In this document: piece by piece, positions 1 to 4,885 of the stretch
Layout: each line of letters opens with the position of its first letter
How positions within the stretch are numbered: position 1 is the first letter of the stretch
From: Ferruginibacter sp.
GTDB lineage: Bacteria > Bacteroidota > Bacteroidia > Chitinophagales > Chitinophagaceae
DNA length: 9,589 nucleotides
Direction of reading: 5' to 3'
Assembly: GCA_025362765.1 (NCBI GenBank)
Contig: JANYFI010000023.1
Location: 1-9,589 of the forward strand
Translations under genes and position numbers: made by a program
The notes under the pieces: generated by a model
The model's database searches: none
Seen by the model: the letters and a program-made list of their open reading frames with translations, nothing else
What the model was told of the DNA's origin: nothing

Positions 1-58
1 GGAGAATGAGCCCTTGGGCTATGAAGGCAAAATTATTTTTCATACTGAAAACCAATAA
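1..58 (+). CDS. C-terminal end of an unidentified protein (partial)
   Basis: The frame beginning at base 2 stays open from the window edge to a TAA at 56-58 and would encode 18 residues ending GKIIFHTENQ. Its stop lies 18 bp before the stop of the convergent gene on the other strand, which is normal tail-to-tail packing. With so few residues no family can be named, and a chance open frame of this length cannot be excluded. Confidence 0.35.
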   Translation, partial: ENEPLGYEGKIIFHTENQ

Positions 59-76
59 GTAAATAATTCCTGCATA

Positions 77-511
77 TCAACTGCTGTGATCTGCGACAAT
101 TAGCCAACGATTTTTTATTTTTCTTAGTAGCAACGTAAATGAGCCACCTATATCACCGATGCTTCTTGCTAAATGCCATTTGCCCACTACAAAAAAATAA
201 TCTGAGGCTATTTTTTTTATTTCCAGCAACGTAAAGTCAAGCTTTCCCATGGCCGCTGTATCCGGATAATTTTTTTTGTAACTATCCATTGTTTTTTGCC
301 AGCCATAAGTAATCCCGCTTTTGCCTACAAACATAAGCGAATCGCTTTGCCAATAGGTTTTCATGAAAGTGCCGATATCGCCCTTATTCCAGGAGTCAGT
401 TTGTGCAGCCATCACTGCACGAATACTGGTTTCGTCTGGTGACTGCGTCTTTGCAGTACTAACAAATAAACATAAAAGAGCAGCAGACAATAATATTTTT
501 TGCATCATCAT
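77..511 (-). CDS. Secreted NTF2-fold protein (SnoaL/DUF4440-like)
   Basis: The 144-residue product begins with a signal peptide: a basic M-Q-K start, a hydrophobic core LLSAALLCLFVSTA (about residues 7-20), and likely cleavage near residues 22-24. The mature part has the NTF2/SnoaL/DUF4440 pattern. An N-terminal helix carries an A-x-x-x-x-W-N-x-G-D motif (W41, D45), a segment Y-W-x-S-D-S-L-M-F-V-G follows, then G-W at 70-71, and terminal strands end in R-W-L-I-V-A-D-H-S-S. The length suits a single cone-fold domain of about 120 residues plus signal. Family members are diverse, including small-molecule isomerases, ketosteroid-like enzymes and binding proteins, so substrate and reaction are unknown. 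Three consecutive ATG codons (503-511) could each start translation; all precede the signal core, so the product changes little. It lies 119 bp downstream of the MerC gene on the same strand, after a T-tract, so co-transcription is uncertain. Confidence 0.8.
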   Translation of the reverse strand: MMMQKILLSAALLCLFVSTAKTQSPDETSIRAVMAAQTDSWNKGDIGTFMKTYWQSDSLMFVGKSGITYGWQKTMDSYKKNYPDTAAMGKLDFTLLEIKKIASDYFFVVGKWHLARSIGDIGGSFTLLLRKIKNRWLIVADHSS

Positions 512-621
512 TGATTAATCTTTTAAAAATAAACCATCTATAATACAAATCAAATATTGAATTGGTTAGGGATGACTTATCAGGAAATTAATCCGTGTAA
601 TCAATATTAATTAGTGTAAGG

Positions 622-659
622 AAAAAAAAATTAATGCTGGTGATGCTGCGAACTGCATT
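622..659 (-). terminator. Possible weak terminator after the MerC gene
   Basis: Read on the - strand, the last codons and stop of the MerC gene are followed directly by a run of nine T. A 5-bp inverted repeat (AATGC/GCATT, 633-637 and 655-659) precedes the run and overlaps the coding end. The stem is short and its loop is 17 nt, so only the U-tract part is convincing. It could separate the MerC transcript from the NTF2-fold gene downstream. Confidence 0.25.
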
Positions 660-1020
660 TGCTTTGATGGCATAAACGGTAATTATACAAGTGCGCAGAA
701 ATAATTAGTACCACAGCAATAGCTAAAAACAACAATTCAACTTGTGGCGCAAATTGTTTTAATATTAAAAAAATAAATCCTGCAGAAAAAATGGCTACAG
801 GTAACACAGAACGGTGATGGTTTACGTATCCATGTAGTAAAGAATATGAACCCACCACAAAAGCCAGTCCAATCATACCCCATTCAAAAACCTGGTTGTG
901 AATGATGTTAACGCCAAGAATGGGTAAAGAGCTGATTATTACCGGCAACAATGCGCAATGTATGGCACAGGCTATCGATGTAGCAATTCCCAATGCATCC
1001 CAATTGATTTTTATATTCAT
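631..1020 (-). CDS. MerC-type membrane metal-transport protein
   Basis: The 129-residue product has four predicted membrane spans (about residues 10-32, 44-64, 72-90 and 94-113), matching the MerC layout. Span one holds a cysteine pair, C18 and C22, in the motif C-A-I-H-C-A-L-L-P. The short C-terminal tail has C117 and C122, spaced by five like the cytoplasmic pair of classical MerC, and ends in a histidine cluster (S-Q-H-H-Q-H). In transposon-borne mercury operons MerC imports Hg(II) across the inner membrane. Chromosomal Bacteroidota homologues occur without merA or merR, as here, and their metal is not established. An in-frame TTG at 1032 would add four residues. ATG at 1020 is preferred because a promoter -7 element (1030-1037) lies almost on top of the TTG. 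The gene diverges from an SCO copper chaperone and lies near a Fur-family gene, supporting a metal-homeostasis role. Mercury resistance as such is not shown. Confidence 0.82.
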   Translation of the reverse strand: MNIKINWDALGIATSIACAIHCALLPVIISSLPILGVNIIHNQVFEWGMIGLAFVVGSYSLLHGYVNHHRSVLPVAIFSAGFIFLILKQFAPQVELLFLAIAVVLIISAHLYNYRLCHQSKCSSQHHQH

Positions 1021-1029
1021 TTTCGGCGG

Positions 1030-1060
1030 CAAAGATAGTATATTTGCAATAAGGTTGCAA
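1030..1060 (-). promoter_or_regulatory. Promoter of the MerC gene (Bacteroidota type)
   Basis: On the - strand there is TTG (1058-1060), a 20-base spacer, and TATCTTTG (1030-1037). This exactly fits the Bacteroidota primary-sigma consensus TTG-N19-21-TAnnTTTG. Transcription would begin about 4 nt past the -7 box, near 1026, leaving a leader of only about six bases before ATG 1020. The mRNA would be nearly leaderless. Confidence 0.65.
1044..1060. promoter_or_regulatory. Palindrome over the MerC promoter (candidate metal-repressor operator)
   Basis: TTGCAATAAGGTTGCAA is a perfect inverted repeat with 6-bp arms and a 5-bp centre; each arm is itself a palindrome, so it also reads as a direct repeat at 11-bp spacing. 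It covers the TTG box and spacer of the MerC promoter, where a bound repressor would block RNA polymerase. The Fur-family protein encoded at 1926 is the nearest candidate binder. That assignment is inference. Confidence 0.45.
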
Positions 1061-1097
1061 GTTTTGAATTGGCTAAATGATTTGAATAATGACGGAG

Positions 1098-1124
1098 TTG
1101 TCAGTTTGTTTGGTTGTAGCTTTG
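1098..1124 (+). promoter_or_regulatory. Possible promoter of the SCO gene
   Basis: TAGCTTTG (1117-1124) matches the -7 consensus TAnnTTTG and lies 17 bp before the ATG at 1142. The only nearby TTG (1098-1100) is 16 bases upstream, shorter than the usual 19-21, so the element is suboptimal or depends on an activator. Confidence 0.4.
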
Positions 1125-1141
1125 CAAAAAAATGATTTACG

Positions 1142-1855
1142 ATGAATAAGAAATGGTGGTATGCAGGGTTTTTTGTGTTGCTATTTGGGGTGTACTTTAT
1201 CTATGTTTTTAGCCAGACGGATATCTCACAATCTAACCTGCCTGTAATTAATAATGCCGTGCAGCCTTTTGCTTTTACCAACCAAAATGGTAAAACTATT
1301 TCAGAAAAAGACGTAGAGGGAAAAGTATATGTTGCCGAATTTTTCTTTACAACCTGCAAGGGAATTTGTCCGAAAATGAATGCCAATATGCGCAGGGTAT
1401 ATGATGCATTTAAGGAGGATAGTAATTTTATGATCGTGTCCCATACCTGCATGCCTGAGACAGATTCTGCACCGCTGTTGAAAAAGTATGAGGAAAAAAT
1501 GCTGAATGGTACGCTGGAAAAAAATTCAGACGGCTCTTACAAAATTGCCTATGATACCTTAACCGGAGGCAAACAAACACCTGTTAACCCGGTTTGGAAT
1601 TTTGTAACCGGTGATAAAGCTGCTTTATATGGTATGGCCCGGCATAGTTATTTGATTGATAATAACAAGCCTGATACCACGCAGGCTATTGCTGATCAGT
1701 TTATACATACGCAGTTGTTTGCCCTGGTGGATAAGCAAACAAGGGTGAGAGGTATTTACGATGGTCTGAAAGAAGCAGAATTGCAAAAATTATTAAAGGA
1801 TATTGCGGGCCTGTTAAAAGAAAAGCACCAGAACAGGGATTTAAAGGGCTATTGA
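1142..1855 (+). CDS. SCO1/SenC-family copper chaperone
   Basis: The 237-residue protein has one N-terminal membrane anchor (about residues 6-24) followed by a periplasmic thioredoxin-like domain. The copper-binding C-x-x-x-C-P motif is C-K-G-I-C-P (C72, C76), preceded by the typical V-A-E-F-F-F-T-T. The third copper ligand of SCO proteins is best matched by H190 in F-I-H-T-Q-L-F-A-L-V-D-K, followed by R-V-R-G-I-Y-D-G, the usual Bacteroidota SCO ending. SCO proteins deliver or reduce copper for the CuA centre of cytochrome c oxidase; some act mainly as thiol or redox factors. No oxidase gene is in the window. The gene diverges from MerC and precedes the Fur-family gene by 70 bp, so it may share an mRNA with the repressor. 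ATG 1142 is preferred because it directly precedes the membrane anchor. No Shine-Dalgarno sequence is seen, as is common in this phylum. Confidence 0.9.
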   Translation: MNKKWWYAGFFVLLFGVYFIYVFSQTDISQSNLPVINNAVQPFAFTNQNGKTISEKDVEGKVYVAEFFFTTCKGICPKMNANMRRVYDAFKEDSNFMIVSHTCMPETDSAPLLKKYEEKMLNGTLEKNSDGSYKIAYDTLTGGKQTPVNPVWNFVTGDKAALYGMARHSYLIDNNKPDTTQAIADQFIHTQLFALVDKQTRVRGIYDGLKEAELQKLLKDIAGLLKEKHQNRDLKGY

Positions 1856-1881
1856 AAATGGATAAACTTTATAATGGAAGG

Positions 1882-1895
1882 TTGCAATAATGCAA
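1882..1895. promoter_or_regulatory. Palindrome upstream of the Fur-family gene (candidate autoregulatory site)
   Basis: TTGCAATAATGCAA is an inverted repeat TTGCA-N4-TGCAA, symmetric at 12 of 14 positions, centred about 37 bp before the preferred start at 1926. It shares AAGGTTGCAA (1878-1887) with the site over the MerC promoter (1051-1060). Its spacing is shorter than that of the MerC site, which weakens the case that one protein binds both. Confidence 0.4.
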
Positions 1896-1925
1896 ACAGG
1901 GGTTTTATCTGCTAAATTAATTAAG

Positions 1926-2342
1926 ATGGATACGCTATTGAATATTTTAAAAAGAAATCAGCTAAGCGTAACTGACGGACGTAAAAAAATACTGGAGCTT
2001 TTTTTACACAGCAACGGGGCGTTGGCGCACGCTGATATTGAAAAAAATACTGGTGAAAGTTTTGACAGGGTAACGGTGTACCGAACGTTGCAAACCTTTG
2101 TTGACAAAGGAATTATTCACAATATACCTACTACCGATAACTCGATTTTATACGCCCTTTGTAAAGACAATTGTGCTGCCGGTCATCACCACGATGATCA
2201 TGTGCATTTTGTTTGCGACGATTGCAGCAAGACAATTTGTTTGGAAGAAGTAACTGTTCCAATAGTGAAACTTCCTGATGGATTTAAGCCCAAACATGCC
2301 GCTATGGTGGTCAATGGAATTTGTAGTGACTGTCAGCAGTAA
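1926..2342 (+). CDS. Fur-family metal-responsive repressor
   Basis: The product is 138 residues from ATG 1926. The N-terminal winged helix (residues 1-75) has the Fur signatures V-T-D-G-R-K-K-I-L-E and the recognition helix F-D-R-V-T-V-Y-R-T-L (46-55). The C-terminal metal and dimer domain contains G-H-H-H-D-D-H-V-H-F-V-C-D-D-C (86-100) and ends G-I-C-S-D-C (131-136). C97/C100 and C133/C136 form the standard structural zinc site. The histidine run near 87-94, with C79 and C83, supplies regulatory-site ligands. The short length and Cys-rich make-up suit Zur-like or general Fur members, but sequence alone does not decide zinc against iron. An ATG at 1890 would add 12 residues unlike any Fur N-terminus and would place the start inside the palindrome at 1882-1895, so 1926 is preferred. 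Its stop lies 11 bp from the stop of the convergent peptidase gene. Confidence 0.9.
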   Translation: MDTLLNILKRNQLSVTDGRKKILELFLHSNGALAHADIEKNTGESFDRVTVYRTLQTFVDKGIIHNIPTTDNSILYALCKDNCAAGHHHDDHVHFVCDDCSKTICLEEVTVPIVKLPDGFKPKHAAMVVNGICSDCQQ

Positions 2343-2353
2343 ATCAATTATTG

Positions 2354-4072
2354 TCAATTTAACTGGTCCATTTCTTTTTTTACAAATTCCATCAGCACTT
2401 TAATCTGGCCGGGTGAAAAATCAAACTTCAGGCCTGCGGCAGCATATAAATCAGGTAACGTTTTTGTGGCGCCAAGGCTTAACGCAGTGCAATAATTATC
2501 AAATGCTTTTTCGGCATCGTTTTTAAACTGCATCCACATGCCGATAGCACCCAATTGCGCAATGCCATATTCAATATAATAAAATGGCACTTCAAATAAA
2601 TGTAACTGCCGCTGCCAGGCATTGCTGCGAAATTCTTCCAGGCCACTGTAATCAATTACACTATCCTTAAATTCATTCAGGATGTTATTCCATTGCTGTG
2701 TTCTTTCCGATAGCGTATGCATAGGGTTTTCGTATACCCAATGCTGAAATTTATCAATAATCGCAATCCACGGAAAGATAGTAATTACTCTTTCCAGCTG
2801 GTGTTGTTTTGCCCTGGTCAATTCTTCTTTATTATTGAAAAATACATCCCAATTTTCCATGCTGAACAATTCCATCGCCATGCTTGCCACTTCAGCAATT
2901 TCCATAGGGTATTCTTTAAAGCCAGATAATACCAGCGGATGCGCCAAAAAAGAATGCACTGCATGGCCACCTTCATGCACCATGGTAGTTACATCATTCA
3001 TTTGGCCGGAAGCATTCATAAATATAAAAGGAGCGCCACTTTCCGCCAGCGGACAGTTATATCCACCCGGAGCTTTTCCAATCCTGCTTTCGAGGTCAAG
3101 GTGTTTTAACTCCTGCATTTTTTGCAGACATTGCCCAAAAAAAGGACGGAGTTTAGTAAAACAGGTGATTGTTTTATTGATCAGGTCTTCACTGTTTTTA
3201 AAAGGCCTTAAGGGTTCGGTTCCTGCAGGTTCTGCATCTGTATCCCACGGCCGCAGTGTGGCTAATCCTAATTTCTTTTTTTTCTTTTCATAAATAATAT
3301 TCACTAAAGGCAGCACGTGTAATTTTACCGCTTCATGAAATGCAAAACAATCTTCTTTTGTATAATCAAATCTTCCCAGTTCTTTAAAACGATAGTCGCA
3401 ATAATTGCTGAATCCTGCGTTGGTGGCTTCCTGCGCACGTTTTTCTATCAACTTGTTGTACAAATCATTTAATACATCTTTATCCTGCTGCCTTCTTTCC
3501 TGAATTTTCCTGTACGCTTCTTCTCTCACTGCCCTGTCATGACTTTGCAAAAATTTGGAAGCCTGTTGCAGTGTGTATTCCTGGTTATTGATAGTAACCG
3601 TCATCTTACCGGAGATAACACCGTATTGTTGTTTCAGTACCGATAATTCTGCCTGCAGGGGAATATTTTCTTCGCGAAATAATTCCATGCCTTTGCGTAT
3701 GTTGCGGAGGTAAGTAAAATATTTTTGCGTGTCAAGCTTCGCTGCCAGCGGATGACTGGTTAATTTTTTATTGAGTGCATCGGTATAAGGTTCTATATTG
3801 GGCTGAATTTGCAAACAGTAAAAATTAAAGGCTTCTTCCAGTGCTATATTCTCCGTATCACAAGTCATTTTTATCTGTCGCCAGCAGGCATCTTCATTCA
3901 CCACCGCTTCCAGTTCGCTTTGGTCTTTCATCCATTGTTCCAACGCTTCGGGGCTATCAATGTTTCTTTCCAGTAATTCTTTAAAAAATGGTTCCAGGCT
4001 TTGCCAATCGGTTAAAACAAAATTGGCCGGAATAAAATGGCGGGGTGTTTTTTCAATAGCGGCTGTATACAT
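2354..4072 (-). CDS. M3-family oligoendopeptidase (PepF-like zinc metallopeptidase)
   Basis: The 572-residue protein lacks a signal peptide and should be cytoplasmic. The zinc motif H-E-G-G-H lies at residues 366-370 (H366, catalytic E367, H370). The third ligand is E394 in E-I-A-E-V-A-S, 28 residues after H366, as in thimet oligopeptidase and PepF enzymes. The upstream long helical region, with repeated R-x-x-x-E-A-Y-R-K and N-x-x-x-Y-R-F-K-E-L-G-R-F-D-Y-T patterns, is typical of M3 peptidases. Downstream, F-Y-Y-I-E-Y-G-I-A-Q-L-G-A is the conserved active-site wall with the substrate-binding tyrosines. Family enzymes cut peptides of roughly 5-20 residues during peptide recycling. The length is normal (about 560-610) and no damage is visible. 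ATG 4072 fits the family start. Between it and the upstream DUF5606 gene lies about 100 bp with two inverted repeats. The gene converges on the Fur-family gene. Confidence 0.93.
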   Translation of the reverse strand: MYTAAIEKTPRHFIPANFVLTDWQSLEPFFKELLERNIDSPEALEQWMKDQSELEAVVNEDACWRQIKMTCDTENIALEEAFNFYCLQIQPNIEPYTDALNKKLTSHPLAAKLDTQKYFTYLRNIRKGMELFREENIPLQAELSVLKQQYGVISGKMTVTINNQEYTLQQASKFLQSHDRAVREEAYRKIQERRQQDKDVLNDLYNKLIEKRAQEATNAGFSNYCDYRFKELGRFDYTKEDCFAFHEAVKLHVLPLVNIIYEKKKKKLGLATLRPWDTDAEPAGTEPLRPFKNSEDLINKTITCFTKLRPFFGQCLQKMQELKHLDLESRIGKAPGGYNCPLAESGAPFIFMNASGQMNDVTTMVHEGGHAVHSFLAHPLVLSGFKEYPMEIAEVASMAMELFSMENWDVFFNNKEELTRAKQHQLERVITIFPWIAIIDKFQHWVYENPMHTLSERTQQWNNILNEFKDSVIDYSGLEEFRSNAWQRQLHLFEVPFYYIEYGIAQLGAIGMWMQFKNDAEKAFDNYCTALSLGATKTLPDLYAAAGLKFDFSPGQIKVLMEFVKKEMDQLN

Positions 4073-4099
4073 AAGAATTCAGTTGATCATTTTAACAAC

Positions 4100-4128
4100 A
4101 CTACCGTAGGTTTTTACACTACGGTAGT
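4100..4128. repeat. Perfect 10-bp inverted repeat ahead of the peptidase gene
   Basis: ACTACCGTAG (4100-4109) and CTACGGTAGT (4119-4128) are perfect inverted copies around a 9-base centre. Each arm contains CTAC-N-GTAG, itself a palindrome, so the element also reads as two near-identical dyads 18 bp apart. It lies 28 bp before the peptidase ATG. No run of T follows on either strand, so an operator pair or a leader hairpin is more likely than an intrinsic terminator. Confidence 0.5.
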
Positions 4129-4136
4129 ACATTGCT

Positions 4137-4159
4137 TTGTTCCCATAAAAGGGAAACAA
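4137..4159 (-). repeat. Small inverted repeat downstream of the DUF5606 gene
   Basis: TTGTTCCC (4137-4144) and GGGAAACAA (4151-4159) can pair as 5 bp, a single bulged A, then 3 bp, with a 6-base loop. It lies 16 bp past the DUF5606 stop, so it may stabilise or end that transcript. There is no U-tract after it on the - strand. Confidence 0.3.
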
Positions 4160-4174
4160 TATAATATTATTTGA

Positions 4175-4690
4175 TTAAGCCATTTTTCTTGGCGAGTTGA
4201 TTTTTTTGGGTGGTGCTGCTTTAACATTTACCTGCTTTGTTTCAGGTGCCTTTGCTTTTGGAGTGGCTACTTCATGAGTTCCCGCCGCATCTGGTTCAGT
4301 ATTTTCAGATAATTTAATTTCCACACCGTTCGATTTTAATAAATGAAACCAGCGGATCATCTTTTTCATGTCACTGTTATATACTCTTTCAAAATCCATT
4401 TCAGGATACACTTTTTCAAAATATACTTTAATCGCTTTGTTGTCAGCACTGGCATCCGGCAGTTTTTCAGCGCTGCCTTGCATTGCTGTAAACACTTCCA
4501 CCAGGTTTACATTATCTTTTGCAGTAAATACTTCTATACTTTCCAGGTGAGAAAAATTATGCAAACGGGTGCTTACAAATTTGGTGCTTTTGTCTTCCAA
4601 TGACTTTACTACGCCACCATCCGCTTTTGAAGACAATAATTCGTACAAACCGCCTAAGCCGGTTACTGAAACGAGTCTGTTATAATCCAT
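4175..4690 (-). CDS. DUF5606 domain protein
   Basis: The product is 171 residues from ATG 4690. Residues 1 to about 135 match the DUF5606 pattern: an opening L-V-S-V-T-G-L-G-G-L-Y-E-L-L-S, then V-V-K-S-L-E-D-K, an E-V-F-x-A-M segment, and a closing stretch with Y-F-E-K-V-Y-P-E, R-V-Y-N-S-D-M-K-K-M-I-R-W-F and L-L-K-S-N-G-V. The family is confined to Bacteroidota and has no known function; its N-terminal half resembles small SH3-like barrels. The last 35 or so residues are a low-complexity Ala/Pro/Lys tail, probably disordered and basic. In-frame TTG 4714 and ATG 4711 would add eight residues, but they overlap or adjoin the -7 promoter box (4712-4719). Transcription would begin downstream of them, so ATG 4690 is the working start. 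No signal peptide is present, so the protein should be cytoplasmic. Confidence 0.88.
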   Translation of the reverse strand: MDYNRLVSVTGLGGLYELLSSKADGGVVKSLEDKSTKFVSTRLHNFSHLESIEVFTAKDNVNLVEVFTAMQGSAEKLPDASADNKAIKVYFEKVYPEMDFERVYNSDMKKMIRWFHLLKSNGVEIKLSENTEPDAAGTHEVATPKAKAPETKQVNVKAAPPKKINSPRKMA

Positions 4691-4711
4691 AACTGTATTT
4701 TTTTTGAGCAT

Positions 4712-4719
4712 CAAAGATA
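4712..4719 (-). promoter_or_regulatory. -7 promoter box of the DUF5606 gene
   Basis: TATCTTTG on the - strand is identical to the -7 box of the MerC gene and fits TAnnTTTG. No TTG is found at the expected 19-21 bp upstream. Transcription from here would start near 4708 and give a leader of about 18 A-rich bases before ATG 4690. Confidence 0.5.
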
Positions 4720-4768
4720 AACTTCTGTACTGATTGGCGCCTTGTTAAATTTAAAAAAATATATAAAG

Positions 4769-4817
4769 TTTTCGTCGGCAGCAAAAGTGGTTGCTGCCGG
4801 ATTGCAGCCGACGAAAA
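4769..4817. repeat. 49-bp compound dyad with alternative pairings
   Basis: The outer arms TTTTCGTCGGC (4769-4779) and GCCGACGAAAA (4807-4817) are perfect 11-bp inverted copies. Inside, CGGCAGCAA (4776-4784) pairs perfectly with TTGCTGCCG (4791-4799) around a 6-base loop. The inner and outer right arms are near-repeats (TTGCTGCCG and TTGCAGCCG), so the left arm can pair with either. It sits between divergent genes, about 70 bp before the outer-membrane barrel gene. That position argues against a simple terminator and favours a 5'-leader structure or a REP-like repeat. Confidence 0.6.
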
Positions 4818-4831
4818 ATAAAATTTACCAA
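4818..4831 (+). repeat. Upstream copy of a 14-bp direct repeat of the barrel gene's start
   Basis: ATAAAATTTACCAA here is identical to 4889-4902, which encodes residues 2-6 of the barrel protein. Similarity continues imperfectly: a CGCC and then a run of seven T plus AAT follow in both copies, about 30 bp in all, with copies 71 bp apart. It appears to be a partial, decayed duplication of the signal-peptide coding region. Confidence 0.5.
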
Positions 4832-4885
4832 TTTCGCCTGTTTTTTTAATGATCGTCGTCTTATATTACGACAAACTACAGCAGT

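Noticed and set aside
902..1135. 77-codon + strand ORF across the MerC gene and divergent promoter region
   Set aside because: It is antisense to MerC, runs through the promoter elements and resembles no protein. MerC on the other strand has clear family features.
631..1855. Mercury-resistance operon
   Set aside because: Only a MerC-like protein is present, with no reductase, MerP, MerT or MerR. The neighbours are a copper chaperone and a Fur-family repressor.
2343..2353. Bidirectional terminator between the convergent Fur-family and peptidase genes
   Set aside because: The gap is 11 bp of AT-rich sequence without a stable stem on either strand.
2835..3293. 152-codon + strand ORF inside the M3 peptidase gene
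   Set aside because: Antisense shadow of a well-conserved enzyme that includes its zinc site. Its translation shows no domain or signal.
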